A stretch of DNA of 64,000 nt, taken from Nocardioides soli. GTDB taxonomy: Bacteria > Actinomycetota > Actinomycetes > Propionibacteriales > Nocardioidaceae. Shown in pieces: positions 33,906-42,235 of the stretch. The stretch lies in NCBI RefSeq assembly GCF_014191495.1, contig NZ_JACHWR010000003.1, positions 124,501 to 188,500 of the forward strand, given 5' to 3'. The notes under the pieces are model-generated. The model was not told the DNA's origin. It worked only from the letters and a program-made list of their open reading frames with translations, and did not search any database. The first letter of the stretch is position 1. Each line of letters begins with the position of its first letter. Position numbers and translations under genes: made by a program.

Positions 33906-34840
33906 CTGCTCATCTTGGCCGACCCGTCCTGACGCGCAAGCCGCTCGCGCTGGGGCACCACGGTGTACTTCGGGTCGCGCGCCGACGCGAGCCCCGCCTC
34001 GAAGATCCCGAACCGGGTGGTCACCGAGGCGGCGACGTACGTCGCGCCCGCGACCGCGGACGCCAGCCGCGAGCGGCGGCCGAGGAGCAGCGTGGCGGCG
34101 GAGGCGGCGGCCGTGCCGTTGCGGGCGATCCGCATCAGCCGGCCGGGCGTGCCGACCTGGTAGGGCTCGGCCACCAGGCCGCGCCGCAGCACGATCGACT
34201 CGGCCGCGGCGATCTCGACGGCGGCGCCGGCCAGCGCCATCCGCCGGGCCGGCCCGGCCTGGTCGAGCGGCACCAGCATCATCGCCAGACCGCCGGCGGC
34301 CTGCGCGCCGGAGCCGCCGAAGACGAACGGCAGCTCGCGGTGCGCCTCGTGCCACGCGGGCACCACGGTGTTGCCGAGCAGCGCCGCGGTGTACGTCGCG
34401 AGCGGTGGCCCGAGTACGCCCGCGCCGACGCCGGCCAGCCGGCCCAGCCGGGGCAGCAGACCGGTGACGTGGGAGGCCGCCGCGGCACCGGAGAGCGCGC
34501 TGAACGGCGCGAGGATGAACGACCCGACCGAGAGCGGCGACGTCGGCTTGAGCACGCGGAGCATGTTGAGGAACCGCTCGGGCCGGCCCAGGTCGTGGAC
34601 CAGCGCGACGGTGCCGGCCGCCGCCCCGCCGGCGGCGGCCAGGCGGGTGACCCGTTCGAGCTCGGGGCGCCCGGACAGGGCGGCGCCCTCCGCGAGCACC
34701 GCCGAGCACCCGGCCAGGCCGCCCAGGAAGAGGTAGAGCGGGACGTCGGGGGTCTTCCACGTGGGCGTCTTGATGATCTGCCGGCCGTAGTAGGACTCGA
34801 ACTCGACGTCGGGCACCATCGGCGCCTCGCCGCGGGCCAT
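33902..34840 (-). CDS. NrfD-type membrane subunit of formate dehydrogenase (polysulfide reductase family)
   Basis: 312 residues with about eight hydrophobic helices. It contains YYGRQIIKTPTWKTPDVPLYLFLGGLAGCSAVL near the N-terminus and HDLGRPERFLNMLRVLKPTSPLSVGSFIL near 85-115, both typical of the NrfD/PsrC family of quinone-interacting membrane subunits. In this operon it should connect electrons from formate to the menaquinone pool, replacing the cytochrome b subunit of FdnGHI. Starts one base into the fdhB stop (TGATG) and overlaps selD at its end. Confidence 0.92.
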   Translation of the reverse strand: MARGEAPMVPDVEFESYYGRQIIKTPTWKTPDVPLYLFLGGLAGCSAVLAEGAALSGRPELERVTRLAAAGGAAAGTVALVHDLGRPERFLNMLRVLKPTSPLSVGSFILAPFSALSGAAAASHVTGLLPRLGRLAGVGAGVLGPPLATYTAALLGNTVVPAWHEAHRELPFVFGGSGAQAAGGLAMMLVPLDQAGPARRMALAGAAVEIAAAESIVLRRGLVAEPYQVGTPGRLMRIARNGTAAASAATLLLGRRSRLASAVAGATYVAASVTTRFGIFEAGLASARDPKYTVVPQRERLARQDGSAKMSR

Positions 34841-35724
34841 CAGCGCCTCCTCCCGGAGAAGGCGGCGACGCCGAGTCCGGCGACGGCCGCCGCGGCGTAC
34901 CCGACGTGCTTCCACACCGAGCCGAGCGTCCGCGTGGGCACCACCGGGTCGGGCGGCAGGCCGTAGACCTCCGGCTCGTCGAGCAGCAGGAAGAACGCCC
35001 CGTCGCCGCCGACGCCGTCCTCGGGGTCGCGACCGTAGAGGCGGGCGACGTCGACGCCCCGCTCGTGCAGTTCGGCCAGGCGGCGGTCGGCGCGCTCGCG
35101 CAGCTCGTCGAGCTCGCCGAACTGGATCGACTCGGTCGGGCAGGCCTGGGCGCAGGCCGGCGTCTGCCCGTCCTTGAGCCGGTCGTAGCACAGCGTGCAC
35201 TTGAACGCGCGGCCGTCGTCCTTGCGGAGGTCGATGACGCCGTAGGGACAGGCCGAGACGCAGTAGCCGCAGCCGTTGCAGACGTCGGGCTGGACGACGA
35301 CCGTGCCGAACTCGGTGCGGAACAGCGCACCGGTCGGGCAGACGTCGAGGCAGCCGGCGTGCGTGCAGTGCTTGCACACGTCGGATGACATCAGCCAGCG
35401 GATCCCGGCGTCCCCCGACGCGGCCGACTGGTCGGCGTCCCGGGGCGGGCCCACGGTCGGCATGCCGAGGTCGACGGCGGGCTTCTCGACGAAGGCCACG
35501 TGCCGCCAGGTCGAGGCCCCCAGCTCCTGGGTGTTGTCGTAGGACATCCCGGTCAGCAGGTAGCCGTCGTCGGGGACGTCGTTCCACTCCTTGCAGGCCA
35601 CCTCGCAGGCCTTGCAGCCGATGCACACCGAGGTGTCGGTGAAGAAGCCCATCCGGGGCGGATGGTCGGCGTCGTACCCCGCGTCCGCCTGGACGTCGTC
35701 GAGACCACCCCACAGGCTGCCCAT
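34840..35724 (-). CDS. fdhB: formate dehydrogenase iron-sulfur (beta) subunit
   Basis: 294 residues. Four ferredoxin-type cysteine clusters are visible: CIGCKACEVAC (Cys34, 37, 40, 44), CKHCTHAGCLDVC, CNGCGYCVSAC and CTLCYDRLKDGQTPACAQAC. This matches the four [4Fe-4S] clusters of FdnH-type subunits. A C-terminal hydrophobic helix (~270-290, YAAAAVAGLGVAAF) probably docks it to the membrane subunit. There is no twin-arginine leader on this or the alpha subunit, so the catalytic side is predicted to be cytoplasmic. Start and stop overlap its neighbours (TGATG on both sides). Confidence 0.95.
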   Translation of the reverse strand: MGSLWGGLDDVQADAGYDADHPPRMGFFTDTSVCIGCKACEVACKEWNDVPDDGYLLTGMSYDNTQELGASTWRHVAFVEKPAVDLGMPTVGPPRDADQSAASGDAGIRWLMSSDVCKHCTHAGCLDVCPTGALFRTEFGTVVVQPDVCNGCGYCVSACPYGVIDLRKDDGRAFKCTLCYDRLKDGQTPACAQACPTESIQFGELDELRERADRRLAELHERGVDVARLYGRDPEDGVGGDGAFFLLLDEPEVYGLPPDPVVPTRTLGSVWKHVGYAAAAVAGLGVAAFSGRRR

Positions 35725-38700
35725 CAGGTCTCCTCTCCGGCTTCGGGGATGCCGGCCCGGCGACGGTAGTCCGCGACGTACGCCGGGAGCGCCGGGCCGC
35801 GCGGGCGGCGACCGGGCCGGATGTCGCAGGTGCCGACCTTGTCCTGGATGTAGACGTTGGGATCGAGGGTGAGGTTGACCAGGTCGTTGGGGGAGTCGCC
35901 GGTGGTGATGCCGTTGCCGCCCCAGTGGTAGGGGAGCCCGATCTGCTCGACGAACCGGTCGCCCAGCCGCAGCGAGCGGAGCCGGTCGGTGACGATCACC
36001 CGCGCCTCGATCGCGGTCCGGGAGGTCACGATCGTGGCCCAGCCGAGGTGCTCCAGCCCGCGCTCGGCGGCCAGCCGCGGCGAGACCTCGCAGAACGGCT
36101 CGGGCTGGAGCTCGGTGAGGTAGGGCAGCGTCCGGCTCATCCCGCCCGCCGTGTGGTGCTCGGTGAGCCGGTAGGTCGTGAACACGTAGGGGTAGACCTC
36201 GCTCCAGCTCGGGTTCAGCGGGTTGGCGGGGGACCGCACCTGCTTGCGGGTGGGGTTGCTCTGCTGCCCGTAGAGCGGGTTGCGCACCGGGGACTCGGCC
36301 GGCTCGTAGTGGGTGGGCATCGGGCCGTCGGCCAGCCCCAGCGGCGCGAACAGCCAGGCCTTGCCGTCGGTCTGCATCACGAACGGGTCCCGGCCGCCGA
36401 TCGCGTCGGGGCCCGTCGCGCCCTCCTCGGGCACGAAGTCCGGTGCCCGGTCGGGCACGAAGTCGGGCACGTCGGCCCCGGTCCACCGCCGCGCCTCGGC
36501 GTCCCACCAGACGTAGCGCTTGCGCTCGCTCCACGGCGTGCCGTCCGGGGCCGCGGAGGCCCGGTTGTAGAGGATCCGGCGGTTCGCCGGCCAGACCCAG
36601 CCCCACTCGGCGGCGACCTGGTCCTGCTCCCAGTGCGGCTTGCGACGCCGGGCCTGGTTGGCCTCGTCGGCATACACACCGCAGTAGATCCAGCAGCCGC
36701 AGGCCGTCGAGCCGTCGGCCCGCAGCTCGGTGTACGCCGAGAGCGCGGCGCCGTCGGGTCCGGTGCCGTTGATCTCGCGGAGCACCGACTCGGGCTCGGG
36801 CCCGCCCTCGGCGTCGAGCGGGTAGTCCCAGGCCAGGTCGAGCAGCGGCCGGTCCCTCTCGTCGGTGGAGCCGGCGAGCCTGGCGCGGATCCGCCGACCG
36901 AGGTCGAAGTAGAACTGCAGCTCGCTCTGACAGTCGCCGGGCGGGGCGACGGCCTGGTCGCGCCACTGCAGCATCCGCTGGGTCTGGGTGAAGGAGCCGG
37001 CCTTCTCGACGTGCGAGGCGGCGGGCAGGAAGAAGACCTCGGTGCCGATCCGCTCGGTGACCAGCTCGCCGGTCTCGATCTCCGGGCCGTCCTTCCAGAA
37101 CGTCGCGGACTCGATCAGCTGCAGGTCGCGCACTACCAGCCAGTCGAGGTTGGCCATGCCGAGCCGCTGCATCTTGCCGTTGCTGGAGCCCACGGCGGGG
37201 TTCTCGCCCACGACGAAGTAGCCCTTGCAGCGGCCCTCGATCATCGCCTTGACGGTGGTGTACGTCGAGTGGTCGCCGGTGACCCGCGGCAGGTAGTCGA
37301 AGCAGAAGTCATTGTCCGCGGTCGCGGCGTCGCCCCAGTAGGACTTCAGCAGGCTCACGGCGTACGAGCGGACGTTCCCCCAGAAGCCGGCCTTGCCCTC
37401 GTCGTCGGCCACCCACGCGTCGAGCGACTGGTGGTGGGCGGCGTTCGGCATCGGGAGGTAGCCCGGGAGGATGTTGAACAGCGTCGGGATGTCGGTCGAC
37501 CCCTGGATGCTGGCGTGGCCGCGCAGCGCCATGATGCCGCCGCCGGGGCGGCCGATGTTGCCGAGCAGCAGCTGGAGGATCGAGGCGGTGCGGATCATCT
37601 GCGCGCCGACGCTGTGCTGGGTCCAGCCGACGGCGTAGCAGAACGCCGTGGTGCGCTCGCGGCCGCTGTTGCGGGTCAGCGCGTCGGCTACCCGGCGGAA
37701 CTGCTCGGGCTCGATGCCGCAGACATCCCGCACCATCTCGGGGGTGTAGCGGGCATAGTGCCGCTTGAGGATCTGGAAGACGCAGCTCGGGTGCTGCAGG
37801 GTCTCGTCGCGCAGGCCCTTCCAGCTGACCGGCGCGCCGCCCGAGCCGTGGCTCTCCGAGCGGGCCGCCTGGTGGGACTCCTGGTGGCGGCTGCCCTCCT
37901 GGTCGCGGCGCTCCTCGTCCTCGAGCTCCTCGGCGCGCTGGCGCTCCTGGTCGGTCATCTCGGCGGGGGGCCGGTAGCGCCAGGTGATCGGGTCGTACTG
38001 GCCGGCCTCGGGGTCGTAGCCGGAGAACAGGCCCTCCAGCTCCTCGGTGTCCTGGAAGTCCTCGTCGATCACGTTGGCGGCGTTGGTGTAGGCCACGACG
38101 TACTCGCGGAAGTCGAGGTCGTTGCTCAGCACGTGGTTGACCAGTGCCCCGAGGAAGGCGATGTCGGAGCCGGCGCGGATCGGCACGTGCTGGTCGGCGA
38201 CCGCCGAGGTGCGGGTGAAGCGCGGGTCGACGTGGATGACCGTGGCGCCCCGCCGCTTCGCCTCCATGACCCACTGGAAGCCCACGGGATGGGCCTCGGC
38301 CATGTTCGAGCCCTCGATGAGGATGCAGTCAGCGTTGCTGAGGTCCTGCAGGTTGGTGGTCGCCCCACCACGGCCGAACGAGGTACCCAGACCGGGCACC
38401 GTGGAGGAGTGTCATATCCGAGCCTGGTTCTCGATCTGGATCGCGCCCATCGCCGTGTAGAGCTTCTTCATGAGGTAGTTCTCCTCGTTGTCGAGGGTCG
38501 CTCCTCCGAGGCTCGCGATGCCGAGGGTGCGGCGGGTGCGACGCCGGCCGTCGGGTCCGTCGGCCTCCCACTCCCAGTACTTCCTGCGGGTCTCGACGAC
38601 CCGGTCCGCGATCATGTCGATCGCGGTGTCGCGGTCGAGGTCCTCCCAGTCGGTGGCGTACGGCCTGCGGTAGCGGACCTTGGTGACCCGGGTGGGGGAG

Positions 38701-38990
38701 GTGACCAGCTGCTTGCTGGCGCTGCCCTTGGGGCACAGTCGGCCCCGCGAGATCGGGCTGGCGGGGTTGCCCTCGATCTGGATGACCTCGCCGTCCTTGA
38801 CGAAGACCTTCTGCGCGCAGCCGACCGCGCAGAACGGGCAGACCGAGTCGACGACCCGGTCTGCCGACGCGGTGCGGGGTGTCAGGCGGTCGCTGCGCTC
38901 GGACCGGGCGGCGTGGCCGCGGCCGAGCCGGTCCGCGCCCGTGACCTGACGCAGCAACGGCCAGCCCAGGAACGTCCGCGGATCCGCCAC
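35724..38990 (-). CDS. fdhA: selenocysteine-containing formate dehydrogenase alpha subunit
   Basis: 1088 residues when the in-frame TGA at 38414-38412 is read as selenocysteine (Sec193). The N-terminal cluster ligands CPFCAVGC and RGRLCPKG (Cys51, 54, 58, 86) bind [4Fe-4S]. The Sec context NQARI-U-HSSTVPGLGTSFGRGG matches FdnG/FdoG-type enzymes, where Sec ligates Mo/W and the following His acts in catalysis. Downstream are EGSNMAEAHPVGFQWVMEAK, HVDPRFTRTSAVADQHVPIRAGSD and a long molybdopterin-binding C-terminus. The GTG at 38990 is used; no Tat motif is present. Without Sec insertion only a 192-residue fragment would form. A SECIS hairpin follows the UGA. fdhB, nrfD and selD are coupled downstream. 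Confidence 0.96.
38382..38414 (-). promoter_or_regulatory. bacterial SECIS element within fdhA mRNA
   Basis: On the mRNA the UGA (38414-38412) is followed by 11 nt (CACUCCUCCAC), then a 7-bp stem GGUGCCC/GGGUACC closing the loop GGUCU. In E. coli fdhF the upper stem likewise starts 11 nt after UGA and carries a GGUCU loop bound by SelB. All seven pairs form (one G-U). Confidence 0.93.
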
Positions 38991-38996
38991 AGTGGC

Positions 38997-39012
38997 CAGG
39001 TAACCACACCTG
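38997..39012. promoter_or_regulatory. inverted repeat upstream of fdhA, candidate operator
   Basis: CAGGT-N6-ACCTG lies 7-22 nt upstream of the fdhA start, in the 40-bp gap behind the TetR gene. A short dyad at this position could be a regulator site; which protein binds it is unknown. Confidence 0.35.
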
Positions 39013-39030
39013 ACCCGCCGAAAACACCGG

Positions 39031-39678
39031 TCAGCCGACGGGTCCCGGCCGGCAGGCCGCGTCGGCCAGTCGCTGGTCGATGGCGCGCCGCGCCTGGTCG
39101 TAGACGTCGAAGCTGTCCATCAGCAGCGAGCGCAGGTTCGCCGAGTCGAGGCAGGCGACCACGTCGAAGGCCATCAGCCCGGCATCGATGTCGGCCCGCA
39201 GCTCGCCTGTCGCCTGCGCCTCGACGATGGTCCGGGTGATCAGGCCGATCCACTCCTCGTCGACCGCGGCGAGGGCGTCACGGATCGCGCCGGGCCGCCC
39301 CGCGTGCTCGTGTGCGGCGCGGCCGAAGAAGCAGCCGCCGGGGAAGCGTCGGTCGCTGGAGTACTCCAGCCAGGCGTCGAGCAGTCGCCGCAGCCGGGTC
39401 ATTCCCTCGGGCGACTCCAGCGCCGGCTCGATGACCGTGCGCACGAAGATCGCCCGGGCCGCCCGGATCGTCGAGAGCTGGAGCTGCTCCTTGGTGCCGA
39501 AGTGGGCGATCAGGCCGCTCTTGCTGATCGAGAGCTCCGCGGCCAGCCGCCCGATCGAGAGGCCGTCGAGGCCGTCCACCGACGCGACGTCGACCGCCTT
39601 GGCCAGCACCACCCGACGGGTGCGGTCGCCGCGGCGCACACGCCCGTCGGTGGGCTCGTCGACCCGTTGCTCGCTCAT
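39031..39678 (-). CDS. TetR/AcrR-family transcriptional regulator
   Basis: 215 residues from the ATG at 39678. The N-terminal helix-turn-helix (~20-65) reads RRVVLAKAVDVASVDGLDGLSIGRLAAELSISKSGLIAHFGTKEQLQ, standard for TetR. The C-terminal ligand domain carries FPGGCFFGRAAHEHAGRPG, found in a common TetR C-terminal subtype. The gene lies 40 bp upstream of fdhA on the same strand and is divergent from a GNAT gene. It may control either; the palindrome in the divergent gap favours autoregulation and the GNAT gene. Confidence 0.9.
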   Translation of the reverse strand: MSEQRVDEPTDGRVRRGDRTRRVVLAKAVDVASVDGLDGLSIGRLAAELSISKSGLIAHFGTKEQLQLSTIRAARAIFVRTVIEPALESPEGMTRLRRLLDAWLEYSSDRRFPGGCFFGRAAHEHAGRPGAIRDALAAVDEEWIGLITRTIVEAQATGELRADIDAGLMAFDVVACLDSANLRSLLMDSFDVYDQARRAIDQRLADAACRPGPVG

Positions 39679-39720
39679 CGCCGTCCAGCCTAGTGCGGAT
39701 GGGGGATTGACCTGACGATC

Positions 39721-39742
39721 AAATAGTACGATCGTTCGGTTT
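39721..39742. promoter_or_regulatory. candidate TetR operator in the divergent gap
   Basis: AAATAGTACGATCGTTCGGTTT contains the 8-bp palindrome ACGATCGT, and flanking AAA..G/C..TTT symmetry extends it to 22 bp. It lies 31 nt upstream of the GNAT start and 43 nt upstream of the TetR start, where both promoters must overlap. It is also notably A/T-rich for this genome. Confidence 0.5.
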
Positions 39743-39772
39743 GTTAGTTCAATCCATCGTGATGAGGCCACC

Positions 39773-40315
39773 ATGACCAGCACCGACCTCCCGGATCGCC
39801 GCACCTCCGGCCCGACCCCGAGGGGCCTGCGGATCCGGGGCGCCACGCGGGCCGACCGCACCGAGCTCGCCGGGCTGCTGCGCGGCCTGAGCCTCGAGTC
39901 GTCGTACCGCCGCTTCCAGACCGGCCTCGGACCCGAGCCGCCGCCGGCGGTGCTCGACGCGCTGCTGCCGGAGGGCCTGCGCGGCGCCGCCGTGCTGGCG
40001 TACGTCGGGAGCGCGCTGGTCGGTCACGGTCTCTGGGTGCGCGCCGGCGCGACGCCGGTGGCCGAGATCGGTCTCATCGTGGCGGACGACCACCAGGGCC
40101 GCGGCATCGGTACGGCGCTCGCGCGCGGGCTGATGGCCGACCTGGGCGCCCACGGCGTCGAGCGCGTGGAGGTGTTCGCGAGCGTCACCAACGAGCCGGT
40201 GATCCGGATGGTCCGCCGCCAGGCTCCCGACGCGGTCGCCGAGCCCGACGGGGCCACGGTCACCTACTCGTTCGCCATCCCCGTGCTCGCCCGCGCCGTT
40301 CGCCCCGTGGCCTGA
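39773..40315 (+). CDS. GNAT-family N-acetyltransferase
   Basis: 180 residues. The acetyl-CoA pyrophosphate loop is DDHQGRGIGTALARGLM (Q-x-x-G-x-G, residues ~104-120), preceded by VAEIGLIV and followed by VERVEVFASVTNEPVIRMVRR. The N-terminal LRIRGATRADRTELAGLLRGLSLESSYRRF resembles the GNAT module found in protein lysine acetyltransferases, but no cyclic-nucleotide or CoA-ligase domain is attached. The substrate is unknown. Divergent from the TetR gene. Confidence 0.85.
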   Translation: MTSTDLPDRRTSGPTPRGLRIRGATRADRTELAGLLRGLSLESSYRRFQTGLGPEPPPAVLDALLPEGLRGAAVLAYVGSALVGHGLWVRAGATPVAEIGLIVADDHQGRGIGTALARGLMADLGAHGVERVEVFASVTNEPVIRMVRRQAPDAVAEPDGATVTYSFAIPVLARAVRPVA

Positions 40316-40328
40316 CCGCGGGCACTAG

Positions 40329-41940
40329 CCTCGATCTTTCACGTAGTCGTGACTGAGTACGGCGTGTAACGCACGGAAGTGCCTGTCCTGCGAGGGATTC
40401 TTGGGCTTGTCGAAGGTCCAAGGAAGCCAAGCGGAAAGGCACTCCGTAGGTGAAGGTTATCCCGGCTGGTTCTGGTCTTCGTGTCGAGTGCGGGGGCGAG
40501 TCGCTGATCTCGTCGGCGGGCGCGGCGATTTTGTTGTCGACGGCCCGTGTGAGCGGGCTGGCAACGGCATTGGCGGATGGGTTGGCGCCGTGGCGCTCGA
40601 GCAGGTCGACGCACGACCCGGGCAAGACGGTGCTGGATCTGGCGGTTGCGATCGCGTTGGGTGGCGACTGCCTGGCCGACATCGGCGTGGTCCGGGCCCA
40701 GCCGGAGCTGTTCGGGTCGGTGGCCTCCGACCCGACGGTCAGCCGCCTCATCGAGGCCTTGGCTGAGCGACCTGAGGAAGCGATCGCGGCGATCCGGGCC
40801 GCTCGTGCGGTTGCTCGCGATCGAGTGTGGGCGCAGCGCACGCCCTTCGCCGATGAGGAGCAGGTGGTGGTCGATCTTGATGCCACCCTGATCGGGGCGC
40901 ACTCGGAAAAGGAGGGTGCGACGCCGAACTTCAAGCGCGGGTTCGGGTTCCACCCGATGCTCGCCTTCGTCGACCACGGTCAGGGTGGCTCCGGTGAGCC
41001 GTTGGCGGCGATGCTGCGGCCGGGGAAGGCGGCCGCCAACGACGCCGCTGACCAGATCAGGGTCCTCGATGAGGCCCTCGCCCAACTCCCCGAGCACCTG
41101 CGGTCGCGGGTGCTGGTGCGTGGTGACACCGGCTCGGGGGTCCACGCGTTCGTGTGGCACGTCCACAACTTGGGTCTGGAGTACTCGGTGGGCGTCTACG
41201 GTCGTCAGCCCGTTCTCGACGCCCTCGCGGTGCTGCCGAAGCAGGCGTGGCGCAGGGCACTCGATGCCGACGGACGGCCGCGTGAGGGCGCTCAGGTCGC
41301 CGAGCTGACTCGGTGGCTGCCGACCACGTTCACGGGCTGGCCGCCCGGGATGCGGGTGATCGCCCGCCGCGAGCGGCCCCACCCAGGAGCCCAGTTGCGG
41401 ATCACCGATCACGAGGGCTGGCGGATCACGGTGTTCGCCACCAACACCAAGAGCGGCCGGCTGGCTGATCTCGAGGTCACCCACCGGCTCCGGGCCCGCG
41501 CCGAGGACCGCATCCGCGCCCTGAAGGACACCGGGGCGACCAACCTCCCGCTGCAGGGGTTCGACAAGAACCAGCTCTGGCTCGAGCTGACCCAGCTCGC
41601 CGCCGAACTCATGACCTGGACCCAGGTCCTGGCCTGGCACGGACAACCAGCGCGGGTCTGGGAACCCAAACGGATCCGACTGCGACTCCTCGCGGTCGCC
41701 GGCCGGGTGATCACCACCGGCCGACGTCGGATCCTGCGCCTGTCGCGGCGATGGCCCTGGGCTGACCTCGTCCTCGGCGGACACCGCCGACTCGCCGCCC
41801 TCACCTGAACACCCGCCCAGCCCGAACGACCAGGACCTCGGAGAACCGGCAAGAGGGCCGGCGATTCACCGCGCCAGCGGCCACCAAAGCCCATCAGCTC
41901 AGCACGACACCCGATCCACCGACGTCATGAAAGATCGAGG
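40329..41940 (+). mobile_element. IS1380-family insertion sequence, 1612 bp
   Basis: The termini are near-perfect inverted repeats: cctcgatctttcacg at 40329 and, at the other end, cctcgatctttcatg on the opposite strand ending at 41940. A CTAG direct repeat flanks the element (40325-40328, 41941-41944), consistent with the 4-bp duplication of IS1380. It encodes one intact transposase. It sits between the GNAT gene and selC, 173 bp upstream of the tRNA, without cutting a recognisable gene. Confidence 0.93.
40450..41808 (+). CDS. IS1380-family transposase
   Basis: 452 residues from a GTG at 40450. The DDE catalytic residues are recognisable in VVVDLDATLIGAHSEKEG, VLVRGDTGSGVHAFVWH and the Glu in RLRARAEDRIRALKDTGATNLPL. 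FNKNQLW-like FDKNQLWLELTQLAAELMTWTQ follows, characteristic of the family. The frame is uninterrupted and both IS ends are intact, so the element may still be active. Confidence 0.95.
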   Translation: MKVIPAGSGLRVECGGESLISSAGAAILLSTARVSGLATALADGLAPWRSSRSTHDPGKTVLDLAVAIALGGDCLADIGVVRAQPELFGSVASDPTVSRLIEALAERPEEAIAAIRAARAVARDRVWAQRTPFADEEQVVVDLDATLIGAHSEKEGATPNFKRGFGFHPMLAFVDHGQGGSGEPLAAMLRPGKAAANDAADQIRVLDEALAQLPEHLRSRVLVRGDTGSGVHAFVWHVHNLGLEYSVGVYGRQPVLDALAVLPKQAWRRALDADGRPREGAQVAELTRWLPTTFTGWPPGMRVIARRERPHPGAQLRITDHEGWRITVFATNTKSGRLADLEVTHRLRARAEDRIRALKDTGATNLPLQGFDKNQLWLELTQLAAELMTWTQVLAWHGQPARVWEPKRIRLRLLAVAGRVITTGRRRILRLSRRWPWADLVLGGHRRLAALT

Positions 41941-42080
41941 CTAGTGGTCATCACCGTTGATACGTCGGGGGTATCCGTGTTCAGGGTGGGTGCCTCGCAA
42001 GGCGGCGGCGCGACGGCATACCTGGTTGTCTACCGAGCGTCGCCGACGCGGCGAGGTGCGTGCACTGGGTGCGTAGACCC

Positions 42081-42111
42081 TTGGTGAATCAGCGGTGATG
42101 GCCACTAGATT
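42081..42111 (+). promoter_or_regulatory. candidate selC promoter
   Basis: TTGGTG (42081-42086) and TAGATT (42106-42111) are spaced by 19 nt (18 to the overlapping CTAGAT). TAGATT lies 6 nt before the mature tRNA 5' end at 42118. The IS1380 end is 140 bp upstream, so this promoter is intact. Nothing else is recognised in 41945-42080. Confidence 0.45.
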
Positions 42112-42117
42112 GCCCGT

Positions 42118-42212
42118 GGAGGCGTAACTCGTCTGGTGACGGGCGCGGTCCTCAACACCGTAGTGGTCGGTCACGCCGGCCAGGCGGGTTCGATTCCCGT
42201 CCGCCTCCGCCA
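42118..42212 (+). tRNA. selC: tRNA-Sec (UCA anticodon)
   Basis: 95 nt including an encoded CCA, the length of E. coli selC. The acceptor stem GGAGGCG pairs with CGCCTCC. The D stem is 6 bp (CTCGTC/GACGGG) with a 4-nt TGGT loop, diagnostic of tRNA-Sec. The anticodon stem GCGGT/ACCGT closes the loop CCTCAAC, with TCA in the anticodon position. A long variable arm has a 7-bp stem (TGGTCGG/CCGGCCA). The T arm GCGGG-TTCGATT-CCCGT has GGTTCGATTCC. Oddities: position 33 is C rather than the near-universal U, and the eighth acceptor pair is a T-C mismatch, unless the T stem is counted as 6 bp. selA follows 23 nt later. Confidence 0.96.
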
Positions 42213-42235
42213 ATGCGTTCCCGCAGAGGAGGCCC

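Noticed and set aside
41945..42080. A small coding or RNA gene between the IS1380 end and the selC promoter
   Set aside because: No frame with protein-like sequence and no structure beyond chance was seen.
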